DNA from: Formosa sp. L2A11
Lineage (GTDB): Bacteria > Bacteroidota > Bacteroidia > Flavobacteriales > Flavobacteriaceae
NCBI RefSeq assembly: GCF_009796865.1
Contig: NZ_CP047028.1
Coordinates: forward strand, 868,001 to 932,000
Reading direction: 5' to 3'
DNA length: 64,000 bases
The translations under genes and the position numbers were made by a program. Shown here piece by piece: positions 43,680 to 54,633 of this stretch (the stretch's first letter is position 1; every line of letters begins with the position of its first letter). The notes under the pieces were generated by a model that did no database searches, was not told the DNA's origin, and worked only from the letters and a program-made list of their open reading frames with translations.

Positions 43680-46600
43680 ATGACAAAACACAAAAAGAAA
43701 GTAGACAAAGAATTTGGACTGTCGACGTGGGCCATTAATAACAAAACCACGATATACGCTATTATGGCTGTAATTTTCTATTTAGGAATTACAGCATATT
43801 ACCACATGCCAAGAGAGAATTTTCCTGAAGTTGTAGAAACTAAAATTTACGTAAGTTCTATTTACCCAGGAAACACTGCAGAAGATATAGAAAAACTAAT
43901 AACAAATCCTCTAGAAGATAAACTTAAAACCATAAGTAATGTTGTAGAAATAACATCTACCTCTCAAGAAGACTACTCTATGATTGTTGTAGAATTTGAT
44001 GAGAGTATAAGTGTAGAATCGGCCAAACAAAAGGTTAAAGACGAAATAGATTCTGAAACAGCTGGCGAAGATTGGCCAACATTTAACGATGCTAAGGTAG
44101 AACCTAATGCTTTCGATTTAAACCTATCGGAAGAAATGCCAATCCTTAACATTAATATTTCTGGAGATTATCCTGTAGACAAATTAAAAGATTTTGGAGA
44201 ATACCTTCAGGATGAAATTGAAGACCTACAAGAAATTAAACAAGTAGATATTCGTGGCGCACAAGATAAAGAAGTAGAAATTGCGGTAGACATTTATAAA
44301 ATGATGGCTGCAAAAGTAAGCTTCTCTGATGTTATAAATGCTGTTCGAGGTGGTAACGTAACCATGTCTGCCGGTAATTTAATTTCTAGTGGCCAACGTC
44401 GTACTATTAGAATTTTAGGAGAAGTAGAAACGCCTAAAGAATTGAATAATTTTGTTATTAAATCTGACAATAACAATCCGATTTACTTAAAAGACATTGC
44501 TAAAATTTCATTTAAAGAAAAAGACAGAACTACCTATGCCCGTGAATTTGGACACAGAGTAGTCATGTTAGATGTTAAAAAGCGTGCTGGTAAAAACATG
44601 GTTGATGCTGCAGAGCAAATTCAGCAAATAGTAAAAGACACCAAAGAAAATGTATTTCCACAAGATTTAACAGTAACCATTGCCAACGACCAATCTTCTG
44701 TAACTATTGGTCAAGTAGACGACCTGGTAAACAACATTATTTTCGGAATTATATTAGTAATTACCGTACTTATGTTCTTCCTAGGGTTTAAAAACGCGCT
44801 CTTTGTAGGCTTCGCCATACCAATGTCTATGTTTATGTCCTTAATGATATTAAACTTTTTAGGATACACATTAAATACCATGATTCTTTTTGGATTAATT
44901 ATGGGATTAGGAATGCTGGTGGACAACGGAATTGTAGTTGTAGAAAACGTATACCGTTTAATGGACGAAGAAGGCATGACTAGAAAAAAAGCTGCTAAAA
45001 TTGGTATTGGAGAAATTGCTTATCCTATTATTATATCTACAGCCACAACGGTAGCTGCTTTTATTCCATTAGGACTTTGGCCTGGAGTTATGGGAAAATT
45101 CATGATTTTACTCCCTATTACATTATCAACTGTACTAGGTTCTTCCCTAATTGTTGCCATTTTCTTTAACTCGGTATTAGTTTCTAAATACATGACTATT
45201 GAAGATAAAGACATGCCAATGAAAAACGTTATTGCCATAACAAGTATTGTTTCAGTAATTGGCTTACTTATTTTAATATTTGGAGGCGATTATAGAGGCT
45301 TTGGTGGATTAATGATTTTTACTTCTGCAATGCTTTGGATTTACCGTTTGTTTTTAAGAAAAATGGCAAACACATTCCAAACAAAAATATTAGTGATTTT
45401 TGAAAACTTTTACGAACGCGAATTAAGACGTGCTTTAAGTAAAAAATGGCCTGCTTTTATTACCATAACAACGTTTACCTTATTAATATTAGCTTTTATC
45501 GCTTTTGGAGCATCACTAGATTCTAAACGTACTAAGGTTGAATTTTTCCCTGACAATAAACCTAATCAAATTATTGTTTATGTAGAATATCCTGAAGGTA
45601 CTGATATTGAAAAGACGAATACGATAACAAAAGAAATTGAGAAAAAAGTTTACGATGTTCTTGATGATAACGAATATAAAGATGGAGACTACAACTTTTT
45701 AGTAGAAAGTGCCGTATCTCAAGTTGGTGAAGGCGCAGGAAACCCACAAACAGATGGTGGTTCTGCTGCAGAAATGCCACATAAAGCTAAGATTACAGCA
45801 TCTATGCGTGAGTATAAATACAGACGCGGTAAAGACAGTGAATTGTTACGTCAGAAAATACAAAAAGCGTTAGTCGGGATTTATCCTGGAATATTAATTT
45901 CAGTAGAAAAAGACCAAAACGGACCACCGGTAGGATCTCCCATTAATATAGAAATTGAAGGCGAAGACTACGCAGAGCTTATTGGAATTGCGCAAAGCAT
46001 GAGAGACTTTATTAACCAGAAAAACATCCCTGGAATAGACGAACTTAAAATTGACGTTAACAAAGGAAAACCAGCCATGTTGGTTGAAGTAGACAGAGCT
46101 AAAGCCGGAGAATTAGGCGTAAGCGCAAGTCAAGTAGGAACACAATTACGTAATTCAATCTTTGGTAGCAAAGCTGGCGTGTATAAAGAAAACGGAGACG
46201 ATTACGATATCTATGTGCGTTTTAACGAAGACAACAGATATAATATTAGTGCCATTTTTAATCAGAAAATGACCTTTAGAGATAACACCGGACAAATTAA
46301 AGAGATTCCTGTCTCTGCTGTGGCAAGACAGAAAAACACTTCCGGATATAGTGCGATTAAACATAAAGACACAAAACGTGTAGTAACCGTGTACTCGGCT
46401 TTATCTCCTGGTTTTACAGATGCGGCTGCAATTGTTGGGCAAATTCAGAATGAAATGAAAACATTCAAAAATTTACCTTCAGACATTAAGATTGACTACA
46501 CTGGACAAATTGAAGAACAAAATAAACAAATGGCGTTCTTAATTGGCGCGTTCTTTACGGGATTAGCACTTATCTTTTTCATCTTAATATTCCAATTTAA

Positions 46601-47159
46601 TTCTATTTCTAAACCTGGAATTATCATGTTAGCGATTTTCCTAAGTTTTATTGGGGTGTTTGGCGGACTTGTAGTTACCGGAGATGCCTTTGTAATTATG
46701 ATGACTATGATGGGAATTATCTCTCTAGCAGGTATTGTAGTAAACAACGGTGTGGTACTTTTAGATTATGCTCAACTCCTTATAGATAGAAAGAAATTAG
46801 AACTAGATTTAGGAGACGACGATTATTTAAAACGTGAAGATTTATACGAGTGTATTGTTCATGCCGGAAAAGCACGTTTACGCCCTGTATTATTAACAGC
46901 TATTACAACCATACTAGGTTTAGTACCGCTAGCTGTTGGGTTAAACATTAACTTCTTTACTTTGGTTAACGATTTTAATCCTAACATATATATAGGAGGA
47001 GACAATGTGGTATTCTGGGGACCTTTAGCTTGGACCGTAATTTACGGATTATTAGTAGCAACATTCTTAACACTAATTGTTGTTCCTGTATTTTTCTACC
47101 TAACTACACGGTTTAAAATGTGGTTATCAAACAGACATATTATATCTGTACCAACCTAA
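43680..47159 (+). CDS. RND family efflux permease (AcrB-like)
   Basis: 1159 residues. Twelve membrane helices in two halves around two large periplasmic loops. Features: AINNKTTIYAIMAVIFYLG at TM1, TM4 GLIMGLGMLVDNGIVVVENVYR with the proton-relay Asp, and second-half MGIISLAGIVVNNGVVLLDYAQ. Export is driven by proton motive force; the substrate (drugs, bile-like compounds or lipids) is not readable. The extra length relative to AcrB (1049) lies partly in an insertion before TM7 (about 500-590). Ends the operon before a strong terminator at 47189-47219. Confidence 0.95.
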   Translation: MTKHKKKVDKEFGLSTWAINNKTTIYAIMAVIFYLGITAYYHMPRENFPEVVETKIYVSSIYPGNTAEDIEKLITNPLEDKLKTISNVVEITSTSQEDYSMIVVEFDESISVESAKQKVKDEIDSETAGEDWPTFNDAKVEPNAFDLNLSEEMPILNINISGDYPVDKLKDFGEYLQDEIEDLQEIKQVDIRGAQDKEVEIAVDIYKMMAAKVSFSDVINAVRGGNVTMSAGNLISSGQRRTIRILGEVETPKELNNFVIKSDNNNPIYLKDIAKISFKEKDRTTYAREFGHRVVMLDVKKRAGKNMVDAAEQIQQIVKDTKENVFPQDLTVTIANDQSSVTIGQVDDLVNNIIFGIILVITVLMFFLGFKNALFVGFAIPMSMFMSLMILNFLGYTLNTMILFGLIMGLGMLVDNGIVVVENVYRLMDEEGMTRKKAAKIGIGEIAYPIIISTATTVAAFIPLGLWPGVMGKFMILLPITLSTVLGSSLIVAIFFNSVLVSKYMTIEDKDMPMKNVIAITSIVSVIGLLILIFGGDYRGFGGLMIFTSAMLWIYRLFLRKMANTFQTKILVIFENFYERELRRALSKKWPAFITITTFTLLILAFIAFGASLDSKRTKVEFFPDNKPNQIIVYVEYPEGTDIEKTNTITKEIEKKVYDVLDDNEYKDGDYNFLVESAVSQVGEGAGNPQTDGGSAAEMPHKAKITASMREYKYRRGKDSELLRQKIQKALVGIYPGILISVEKDQNGPPVGSPINIEIEGEDYAELIGIAQSMRDFINQKNIPGIDELKIDVNKGKPAMLVEVDRAKAGELGVSASQVGTQLRNSIFGSKAGVYKENGDDYDIYVRFNEDNRYNISAIFNQKMTFRDNTGQIKEIPVSAVARQKNTSGYSAIKHKDTKRVVTVYSALSPGFTDAAAIVGQIQNEMKTFKNLPSDIKIDYTGQIEEQNKQMAFLIGAFFTGLALIFFILIFQFNSISKPGIIMLAIFLSFIGVFGGLVVTGDAFVIMMTMMGIISLAGIVVNNGVVLLDYAQLLIDRKKLELDLGDDDYLKREDLYECIVHAGKARLRPVLLTAITTILGLVPLAVGLNINFFTLVNDFNPNIYIGGDNVVFWGPLAWTVIYGLLVATFLTLIVVPVFFYLTTRFKMWLSNRHIISVPT

Positions 47160-47188
47160 TAAAAAGGCCTATTACAATTAATTAAACT

Positions 47189-47219
47189 AAAAATCCGGAG
47201 CTTTATACTCCGGATTTTT
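47189..47219 (+). terminator. Terminator of the efflux operon
   Basis: AAAAATCCGGAG and CTCCGGATTTTT form a perfect stem around a 7-nt loop, flanked by A and T runs. It serves the RND operon and possibly, on the other strand, the TonB receptor. Confidence 0.92.
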
Positions 47220-47327
47220 CAAATAAAAACCATTGTTCATTAACGGTCTGACTAATTCAAAATTAATAGCAAAAAACCTAAACCTTCTATAAGGGAATGT
47301 CTAGATTAATATTATACATAAATCATA

Positions 47328-49955
47328 CTATAATTTAAAATTGATTCCTACAGAAAAATTAGTTCCTAATTGCCCTTGTTGTTGCACTGATGAAGCATAA
47401 ACAAAACGGCCATTACTTGTAGTTCCTGTATTTACGTTGGTTTTATCTGGATACACATTAAAAATATTATTAACATTACCATTAAAACTAATCATATTGT
47501 TAAGGTTAAAAACAAATCCAAAATCTGTAGTTAATTTAGAAGACAATGTTTGGTCATAAATTGGGTTCTGATTATCATTATCAGAAATAATAGTTACTTC
47601 CCCAAAAAGTGTATTGTTTAAAGAAAAATCCCATTTATCAACATCTAAAGCTAACCCAAGAATAAATTTAGATTTTGGTCTAGAACTCGTAATTAAACCT
47701 TGTTCTGCTCTATCAAAAATATCATAACCTGCATTTGCCAAAGCTGCTGGTGTTTCAATATTATCGATAGTCGTTGTATTTAAATTCCCCGCTAAACTAA
47801 CATTCAGCAAAGCGTTTCCAATACCAATATTTCTATAATTTAATACTAAATCTGCTCCTTTTGTTTTCGTATCACCCGCATTAATAAAGAACTGAACACC
47901 AACTACATTGTAGTCTTGTAAGATTTGTTCAATTTCATTAGTTGTACTATCATCATCATCATAAGATATTTGAGAAGAAAATAATACTCTATCATATACT
48001 TTAATTTGGTAAAAATCTAACGAAGCAGAGAAGTTTTTATTTATTTTATAAGTAAAACCTCCAGCAATGTTTTCTGAAGTTTCTGCAAAAAGACTTGGCA
48101 CTCCTAACGCCTGTACAGCAGGATTATCGTTCGCTAAAGTACCTTGTAGTACTGGCTCTGTAGATCCATCAACAATAGTGTACTGACTTAAAGTAATATG
48201 GCGTTGGTGTAATGTTGGTGCTCTAAAACCTGTACTATAAGAAACTCTTATCGCTCCTTTTTTTCCTATTTTATAACGCCCATTAATTTTCCATGACACA
48301 TTATCTCCGCCATCAGAAAAATTTTCATATCTAGCAGCGACACCTAATAAAAGACTTTCAGAAATATCATAATCTACTTGCCCATAAGCAGCAAAATTAC
48401 TTCTGTCCCATACACCAGCCTCTTCTGGTTTGATTCCCGCAAAAGAATCTGATCCACCACCATAATAAGAAAAAGGATCACCTTCAAAAGCACTAAAAAC
48501 CTCTCTCTTAATTTCTAATCCTGTTGCAATACTAATTTTTTCTGAAACGAGACCAGAAATATCTAAATTCCCTATAAGGTTACTAAATTTATATCCTCCA
48601 GGATTAAATGATGTTGGAGACGTTCCGTGATCTGCTAAATAATCTCTATTCACAGAATTATTAACTGTTACATCTATATCGTTAGAACCATAAGTTACAC
48701 TTGTATCCATATTCCACTTATCTGATAAAGAATACTTCACTCCTAAAACATTTATATGATCATTAATTTTAGCCTCAAATGTTGGCTGATAACCTTTAAA
48801 ATCAGTGGTACTTGTTAAAAACTCTGCATCAGCGACATCTGATCTCCAGTAAGGCGCTCTATAAAAGGCAAAACTTTTACCTGTTCTTGAAGTAAAACCA
48901 TGAAAAGAATATATAGTTCCGTTCTCACCTAAAGGATGTTCCAGGTTTACAAATAGATCTCCTTTTTCCATTTCTGGCTGACCAACAGTCATACCTGCAT
49001 CAGGATTATCTTCTAACCAATCAATTTCATAATCTCTTGTTGCTCCTTCTGTCAATGGATCTACAAAACCTGCTCTATTTGTAATCTGTTGTTTATAATA
49101 ACCTAAAGTAAAATTAATAACACCTCCATCACCAAATTTAAGAGAAGAATTAAAATCTGCAGAAAAATTAAAACCATCGTTTTCCGAAGTAATACCTGCT
49201 CTTGATGTAAACGTAGAATACTCTACATCTTTCTTTAAAATAATGTTTAAAACCCCAGCAACAGCATCAGATCCATATTGCGCAGATGCTCCATCTCTTA
49301 AAACCTCTACTCTTTCTATTGCTGCAGTAGGTATACTTTTTAAATCTACACCAACTTCTCCTTTACCTGGAGAACCACCTAAATAAACTTGTGCACTTTG
49401 GTTTTTTCGTTTTCCATTAACTAAAACCAATGTTCTACTTGGTCCCAAACCACGTAAATCTGCTGGATCATAATGCGCAGTTGCATCAGAAATTGCTTGA
49501 TTTTGAGAATTAAAAGAAGGCACTTTAAACACTAACATTCTATCAAATGTTGGCTTACCACTATTCTGCAATTCTGCAACATCTATATTATCTATAGGCA
49601 CCGGCGAATCTAAAATTGTTCTCGGTTTTGCTCTATTCCCTGTTAACACCACTGCATCTAAAGCAACACCTGCTTTCAAGACAACGTCAATCGTTTGCCC
49701 AGAAACAACAATCTCCTGAGTATCATACCCCACATAAGAAAACACTAAGGTTTGCCCATCACTAGCATTTATATCATATTTTCCATCAAAATCTGTAGTA
49801 ATCCCTACAGAAGTTCCTTTAACGATTACGGAAACTCCCGGCAATGCACCTGAATGATCTGAAACTGTCCCAGTAACCTCTTGGGCTACAATTACATCTG
49901 ATACTCCAATACATATTAGAAATACCAATAATTTAAATTGCAATAATTTAACCAT
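47328..49955 (-). CDS. TonB-dependent receptor
   Basis: 875 residues. Signal peptide MVKLLQFKLLVFLICIGVSDVIVAQ; a carboxypeptidase-like regulatory domain (about 27-95, VTGTVSDHSGALPGVSVIVKG with GYDTQEIVV); the plug domain (about 110-235, with DLRGLGPSRTLVLVNGKRK and AAIERVEVLRDGASAQYGSDAVAGVLNIIL spread over that range); then a 22-stranded barrel ending VGINFKL. Outer membrane uptake of a large substrate, powered by TonB-ExbBD. No SusD-like partner or enzyme gene adjoins, so the substrate is unknown. Monocistronic. Confidence 0.94.
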   Translation of the reverse strand: MVKLLQFKLLVFLICIGVSDVIVAQEVTGTVSDHSGALPGVSVIVKGTSVGITTDFDGKYDINASDGQTLVFSYVGYDTQEIVVSGQTIDVVLKAGVALDAVVLTGNRAKPRTILDSPVPIDNIDVAELQNSGKPTFDRMLVFKVPSFNSQNQAISDATAHYDPADLRGLGPSRTLVLVNGKRKNQSAQVYLGGSPGKGEVGVDLKSIPTAAIERVEVLRDGASAQYGSDAVAGVLNIILKKDVEYSTFTSRAGITSENDGFNFSADFNSSLKFGDGGVINFTLGYYKQQITNRAGFVDPLTEGATRDYEIDWLEDNPDAGMTVGQPEMEKGDLFVNLEHPLGENGTIYSFHGFTSRTGKSFAFYRAPYWRSDVADAEFLTSTTDFKGYQPTFEAKINDHINVLGVKYSLSDKWNMDTSVTYGSNDIDVTVNNSVNRDYLADHGTSPTSFNPGGYKFSNLIGNLDISGLVSEKISIATGLEIKREVFSAFEGDPFSYYGGGSDSFAGIKPEEAGVWDRSNFAAYGQVDYDISESLLLGVAARYENFSDGGDNVSWKINGRYKIGKKGAIRVSYSTGFRAPTLHQRHITLSQYTIVDGSTEPVLQGTLANDNPAVQALGVPSLFAETSENIAGGFTYKINKNFSASLDFYQIKVYDRVLFSSQISYDDDDSTTNEIEQILQDYNVVGVQFFINAGDTKTKGADLVLNYRNIGIGNALLNVSLAGNLNTTTIDNIETPAALANAGYDIFDRAEQGLITSSRPKSKFILGLALDVDKWDFSLNNTLFGEVTIISDNDNQNPIYDQTLSSKLTTDFGFVFNLNNMISFNGNVNNIFNVYPDKTNVNTGTTSNGRFVYASSVQQQGQLGTNFSVGINFKL

Positions 49956-50207
49956 AACATTTTCTTTTTTTTTATTTGATAAGACTAATATATAAATTTT
50001 ATGTTTTCATTAACAATTTATTATCAGTAAATATGAAATAACCATGAAAATAAATTGTTAAAATTGTTAAAACACGTTAAAAACAATAATACTTTAACAA
50101 AATACAACTGTTCACAGAATTAATAAAAGATCTATTTTAAACTTACAGCATACATTTAAAAGCATATGTAAATAAAGCAACACACTATTATATAGACTAA
50201 CGAAAAG

Positions 50208-50224
50208 GTTATAGTTGATATAAC
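50208..50224. repeat. 17-bp palindrome GTTATA-N5-TATAAC
   Basis: Perfect 6-bp arms, 5-nt centre, between the divergent TonB receptor and aspS genes. It could be a regulator site for either; not linked to a known motif. Confidence 0.35.
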
Positions 50225-50281
50225 TAAAAAATACGGTGTATAAAGCTTCCTGTTTTTTAGTTTTTAATCATTTAACTTCAT

Positions 50282-50289
50282 TAAATTTG
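50282..50289 (+). promoter_or_regulatory. aspS promoter, -7 element
   Basis: TAAATTTG is an exact TAnnTTTG, 19 bases upstream of the ATG at 50309. Confidence 0.55.
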
Positions 50290-50308
50290 CACATCAAAAA
50301 TTTTGAAT

Positions 50309-52063
50309 ATGTATAGAAGTAATAATTGCGGCGAATTAAGATCGTCTCATATAAATAATGAAGTAACACTTTCTGGTTGGGTACAAAAAGTACGTGACAA
50401 AGGATTTATGATTTGGGTAGACTTACGTGATCGTTACGGTATTACGCAACTTATTTTTGATGAAGAGCGCACACCTAAAGCGATGATGGATCAAGCACAA
50501 AAACTAGGTCGTGAATTCGTTATTCAAGTAAAAGGAACAGTTATAGAACGTACTTCTAAAAATCCAAAAATTGCAACTGGAGATATAGAAATTTTAGTTT
50601 CTGAATTAACTATTTTAAACAGCGCACTTCTTCCGCCATTCACAATTGAAGATGAAACTGATGGTGGAGAAGAATTACGTATGAAATATCGTTATTTAGA
50701 TATTCGTCGTAATCCAGTAAAAAACAATTTAATTTTCCGTCATAAAGTAACTCAGGAAGTTAGAAATTATTTATCTAGTCAAGATTTTATTGAAGTTGAG
50801 ACTCCTTACTTAATTAAATCTACTCCAGAAGGTGCTCGAGATTTTGTTGTGCCTTCTAGAATGAATGCAGGACAATTTTACGCTTTACCACAATCGCCTC
50901 AAACTTTTAAGCAATTGCTTATGGTTGGTGGTATGGATAAATATTTTCAGATTGTAAAATGTTTCAGAGATGAAGATTTACGTGCAGACAGACAACCAGA
51001 ATTCACACAAATAGACTGTGAAATGGCGTTTGTAGAGCAAGAAGATATTTTAAATGTATTTGAAGGATTAACACGTCACTTACTTAAAGAAGTAAATGGT
51101 GTAGAAGTTGAAACCTTTCCAAGAATGCTTTACGACGATGCCATGCGTCTTTACGGAAACGACAAACCAGACATTCGTTTTGGAATGGAGTTTGGAGAAT
51201 TAAACACTGTAACACAACATAAAGACTTTAAAGTTTTTAATGATGCTGAATTAGTTGTTGGTATTGCTATTCCTGGCGGAAACAGTTACACAAGAAAAGA
51301 AATAGACAAATTAATAGAATGGGTTAAACGTCCGCAAGTTGGTGCTTCAGGTATGATTTATTCACGTTGTAATGACGATGGATCTTTCAAATCTTCGGTA
51401 GATAAATTTTACGATCAAGACGATTTAGCAAAATGGGCAGAAATAACAAATGCTAAAACTGGCGATTTAATTTGTGTGCTTTCTGGACCTACAAATAAAG
51501 TACGTGCTCAATTAAGTGCATTACGTATGGAAATTGCAGACCGTTTAGGTTTAAGAGATCCTAAAGTATTTGCTCCTTTATGGGTTATGGACTTCCCGCT
51601 TTTAGAATGGGATGAGGAATCAGAACGTTACCACGCCATGCACCACCCATTTACATCTCCAAAACCTGGACAAATAGAATTATTAGACACCAATCCAGGA
51701 GACGTAAAAGCCAATGCTTACGATTTAGTTTTAAATGGTAATGAAATTGGAGGAGGTTCTATTCGTATACACGATAAGAAAACTCAAGCTATTATGTTGA
51801 AACATTTAGGTTTCTCTGATGAAGACGCAAAAGCACAATTCGGATTCTTAATGGATGCGTTTGAATACGGTGCACCACCACACGGTGGATTAGCATTTGG
51901 TTTAGACCGTTTGGTTGCTATTTTAGGCGGACAAGAAACAATTCGTGACTTTATCGCTTTCCCAAAAAACAATTCTGGCCGAGACGTCATGATTGATGCT
52001 CCCGCAAAAATAGATGATGTACAGCTTAACGAATTAAGCTTAAAATTAAATATTAAATTATAA
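50309..52063 (+). CDS. aspS: Aspartyl-tRNA synthetase
   Basis: 584 residues from the ATG at 50309; the TTG two codons earlier is less likely. Class IIb: anticodon-binding OB-fold (about 1-105, [23 protein letters not shown]), bacterial insertion domain (about 290-420), and catalytic motifs [20 protein letters not shown] (motif 2) and [16 protein letters not shown] (motif 3). With asnS also present, a discriminating enzyme is expected, though this cannot be confirmed by sequence alone. It has its own promoter. Confidence 0.97.
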   Translation: MYRSNNCGELRSSHINNEVTLSGWVQKVRDKGFMIWVDLRDRYGITQLIFDEERTPKAMMDQAQKLGREFVIQVKGTVIERTSKNPKIATGDIEILVSELTILNSALLPPFTIEDETDGGEELRMKYRYLDIRRNPVKNNLIFRHKVTQEVRNYLSSQDFIEVETPYLIKSTPEGARDFVVPSRMNAGQFYALPQSPQTFKQLLMVGGMDKYFQIVKCFRDEDLRADRQPEFTQIDCEMAFVEQEDILNVFEGLTRHLLKEVNGVEVETFPRMLYDDAMRLYGNDKPDIRFGMEFGELNTVTQHKDFKVFNDAELVVGIAIPGGNSYTRKEIDKLIEWVKRPQVGASGMIYSRCNDDGSFKSSVDKFYDQDDLAKWAEITNAKTGDLICVLSGPTNKVRAQLSALRMEIADRLGLRDPKVFAPLWVMDFPLLEWDEESERYHAMHHPFTSPKPGQIELLDTNPGDVKANAYDLVLNGNEIGGGSIRIHDKKTQAIMLKHLGFSDEDAKAQFGFLMDAFEYGAPPHGGLAFGLDRLVAILGGQETIRDFIAFPKNNSGRDVMIDAPAKIDDVQLNELSLKLNIKL

Positions 52064-52074
52064 AAATTAAAATT

Positions 52075-52096
52075 AAATCCCGCACCTGCGGGATTT
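52075..52096 (+). terminator. Weak terminator-like hairpin after aspS
   Basis: AAATCCCGC and GCGGGATTT form a perfect 9-bp GC-rich stem around ACCT. The T-run is only three bases, so it may be a partial terminator before the ClC gene. Confidence 0.45.
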
Positions 52097-52112
52097 ATAC
52101 ACTAATAGAAAC

Positions 52113-53906
52113 ATGCCAACACAAAAAAAATCTTTATTAACAAAATTCCTATTTTGGAAGACAAAGCACGTTGGACATAGAAACTTCGTTTACATATTAA
52201 GTATAGCCGTTGGTTTAATTGCAGGATTAGGAACTGTAATTCTTAAAAACACTACTCACTTTATTCAACATTTAATGGAGACTAAAGTCGTAAGCAGCTA
52301 TCATCACCCTTTTTATTTTTTATTCCCACTTGCTGGTTTAACGCTTACCTATTTAGTAAAAAAGTATGTTGTTAGACAAGAATTTGGTCACGGTATCCCT
52401 TCAACATTAAGGGCTATTGCAAAGAAAAAAGGAATCATGAAACCTTTTCAAATGTTTTCTGCATTACTTACCGCTCCACTAACAGTTGGGTTTGGGGGTT
52501 CTGTTGGTCTAGAAGGCCCAACAGTATCTACTGCTGCTGCCATTAGTTCTAACATTTCCAGAGTATTACACACCAACCAATCTACGCGTACCTTATTAAT
52601 TGGGTGTGCCGCAGCTGGTGCCATTTCATGTATTTTTAAAGCTCCTATTGCTGCAATTGTATTTGCAATTGAAGTGTTTAGCCTAGACTTAACTCTAGTC
52701 TCTTTATTACCTTTACTTATATCATCTCTTTCAGGAGTTTTATTATCGTATTTTTTCTATGGAAAAGACACTATTTTACCCTTTCATTTAGTAGATGAAT
52801 TTACACTTAGTCAAGTACCATTTTTTATAATTTTTGGTATCTTATCTGCACTTACATCTATCTATTTTACTAAAATATACGCTTATTTTCACGATTTTTT
52901 CCACGATATTAAATCTCCAATAAAACGTTTACTTATTGGTGGTACCGGCCTAGGAATAATAGTATTTTTTATTCCACCACTTTACGGTGAAGGTTTTGAA
53001 GTTATAAACAACATGGTTACTGGTAACTTCCAAGAAGTAGTAACTAATAATTTTATGCATATAGATATTACTAATAATTGGGCAATTATTGCTTTACTTA
53101 TTGGTTTGGTTTTATTTAAAGTTATCGCAACATCTTTAACATTTGGAGCTGGTGGTATTGGAGGTATTTTCTCTCCTAGCCTATTTATGGGTTCTGTACT
53201 TGGTTTGGGATTTGCTAGATGCGTAAATACGTTAGATTTATTTAGAATTCACTTATCAGAAAGTAATTTCACATTAGTTGGTATGGCAGGTGTGCTAGGA
53301 GGCGTATTACAAGCACCGCTAACCGCTGTCTTTTTAATTGCAGAAATAACCGGTGGATACAAATTATTTATCCCCTTAATGATTACCGTTGCGATTTGCT
53401 TTGCGGTAACCAAGTATTTTTTGCCGTATTCTGTATACAGTATGGCTTTAGCCAGACAAGGCGATTTAATTACACACGACAAAGATCAGGCTGTTTTAAC
53501 CTTAATGAATATTGAAAACTTAATTGAAACAAAATTTGTAAAGGTTCGTCCAAATATGACTTTAGGTGAATTAGTACACAATGCTGTTGTAAAATCTAAT
53601 CGAAATATCTTTCCTGTTATAAGTGAAAGATCGGGAAGAATTGTAGGTATTATACTTTTAGACGACATTAGGCCAATCATGTTTGACCAAACATTATACG
53701 ACGAGGTTGTTGCAAGAGATGTAATGCAAGCCCCACCAGAAATTATCGATCTTAACCAAGATAGAATGAAAGATATTATGAAGAAATTTCAAGACTCAAG
53801 TGCTTGGAACCTTCCAGTAGTTCGAGACGATAAATACATTGGTTTCATTTCAAAATCTAAATTACTTACAGCTTACCGTCGTCAGCTTATTAATTTTACT
53901 AGTTAA
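52113..53906 (+). CDS. ClC family chloride channel/transporter with CBS domains
   Basis: 597 residues. ClC core of about 440 residues: GHGIPS (92-97; the central Ser of GSGIP is His here), VGLEGPT with the gating Glu E134, and GGIGGIFSPSLFMG. A C-terminal pair of CBS domains (about 465-590) is present, with the second ending in KSKLLTAYRRQL. The retained gating Glu is compatible with a Cl-/H+ antiporter. Regulation by adenosine nucleotide binding to CBS is typical but not shown. The small membrane protein gene follows 2 bases after the stop. Confidence 0.92.
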   Translation: MPTQKKSLLTKFLFWKTKHVGHRNFVYILSIAVGLIAGLGTVILKNTTHFIQHLMETKVVSSYHHPFYFLFPLAGLTLTYLVKKYVVRQEFGHGIPSTLRAIAKKKGIMKPFQMFSALLTAPLTVGFGGSVGLEGPTVSTAAAISSNISRVLHTNQSTRTLLIGCAAAGAISCIFKAPIAAIVFAIEVFSLDLTLVSLLPLLISSLSGVLLSYFFYGKDTILPFHLVDEFTLSQVPFFIIFGILSALTSIYFTKIYAYFHDFFHDIKSPIKRLLIGGTGLGIIVFFIPPLYGEGFEVINNMVTGNFQEVVTNNFMHIDITNNWAIIALLIGLVLFKVIATSLTFGAGGIGGIFSPSLFMGSVLGLGFARCVNTLDLFRIHLSESNFTLVGMAGVLGGVLQAPLTAVFLIAEITGGYKLFIPLMITVAICFAVTKYFLPYSVYSMALARQGDLITHDKDQAVLTLMNIENLIETKFVKVRPNMTLGELVHNAVVKSNRNIFPVISERSGRIVGIILLDDIRPIMFDQTLYDEVVARDVMQAPPEIIDLNQDRMKDIMKKFQDSSAWNLPVVRDDKYIGFISKSKLLTAYRRQLINFTS

Positions 53907-53907
53907 C

Positions 53908-54147
53908 ATGAAAAACCTCATCATTATATTAACCGTTCTTGCGTTTGGTAGCATTCTTTCAGGCTTTTTTATAGACGTCTCATATTCCGAAAAACTTATC
54001 GGTTTTGGAGTTGTTGGTCTATTTTTAGTTGTCTTCCCGCTGTTTTCATATTACAGATGGAAAGACAAAGATGTTAGAGACTACATGCTTACCAAAGAGA
54101 ATTTAGAAAAAATGAGAGACAAAGAAGGCGACAAGAGAAAACTTTAA
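53908..54147 (+). CDS. Small membrane protein downstream of clc
   Basis: 79 residues from the ATG at 53908, one base after the ClC stop. Two hydrophobic helices (about 3-20 and 32-50), then a highly charged tail (KDKDVRDY, ending DKEGDKRKL). A longer in-frame version would overlap the ClC gene and is unlikely. Tight spacing means co-transcription and perhaps an accessory of the channel. No family recognised. It overlaps the convergent tadA gene by four bases. Confidence 0.72.
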   Translation: MKNLIIILTVLAFGSILSGFFIDVSYSEKLIGFGVVGLFLVVFPLFSYYRWKDKDVRDYMLTKENLEKMRDKEGDKRKL

Positions 54148-54593
54148 TTTAAGTTTCGTTTTTCTACAAAGAAACGTTTCATAAGCACAGAGGCTTCTTC
54201 TGCCATAACACCACCTTTTACAATTGTTTTAGGGTGTAATTTTGTATTCAAATTAATACATCCTCGATTTTCGTCTCTAGCACCATAAACAATATTCGAA
54301 ATCTGACTCCAATACAAAGCGCCACCACACATTTGGCAAGGCTCTAAAGTGACATATAATGTACATTTTTTAAGATACTTTCCGCCTAGGTAGTTTGCCG
54401 CCGCAGTAATGGCCTGCATTTCAGCATGCGCAGTTACATCTGTTAAGGTTTCGGTTAAATTATGCGCTCTAGCAATTATCTTATTATCAATTACAATTAC
54501 AGCACCTACAGGAATTTCCCCTTTATCGAAAGCAACCTCTGCCTCTTGCAAGGCTTTCTTCATAAAATAAGTATCATCAAAAATATTTTCCAT
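54144..54593 (-). CDS. tadA: tRNA-specific adenosine deaminase / nucleoside deaminase
   Basis: Converts A34 to inosine in tRNA-Arg(ACG), an essential editing step. 149 residues from the ATG at 54593 (MENIFDDTYFMKKALQEAE); a start ten codons upstream would reach into the dxs promoter. Zinc and proton shuttle: HAE (H56, E58) and PCQMC (C86, C89). Length and motifs match TadA. A guanine or cytosine deaminase of the same fold cannot be fully excluded. Convergent with the small membrane protein gene and divergent from dxs. Confidence 0.9.
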   Translation of the reverse strand: MENIFDDTYFMKKALQEAEVAFDKGEIPVGAVIVIDNKIIARAHNLTETLTDVTAHAEMQAITAAANYLGGKYLKKCTLYVTLEPCQMCGGALYWSQISNIVYGARDENRGCINLNTKLHPKTIVKGGVMAEEASVLMKRFFVEKRNLN

Positions 54594-54618
54594 AATGTAA
54601 AAATACAATTTCAAAACG

Positions 54619-54626
54619 TACATTTG
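54619..54626 (+). promoter_or_regulatory. dxs promoter, -7 element
   Basis: TACATTTG is an exact TAnnTTTG, only 7 bases before the dxs ATG, implying a leader of about four bases. Confidence 0.5.
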
Positions 54627-54633
54627 TAATCGT

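Larger units (their letters stand above)
49956..50302. other. 347-bp region between divergent TonB receptor and aspS
   Basis: No gene seen. It contains the aspS -7 element (50282-50289) and a GTTATA-GTTGA-TATAAC perfect inverted repeat at 50208-50224. The part next to the TonB receptor is a T-rich stretch without a consensus promoter on the minus strand. Confidence 0.5.
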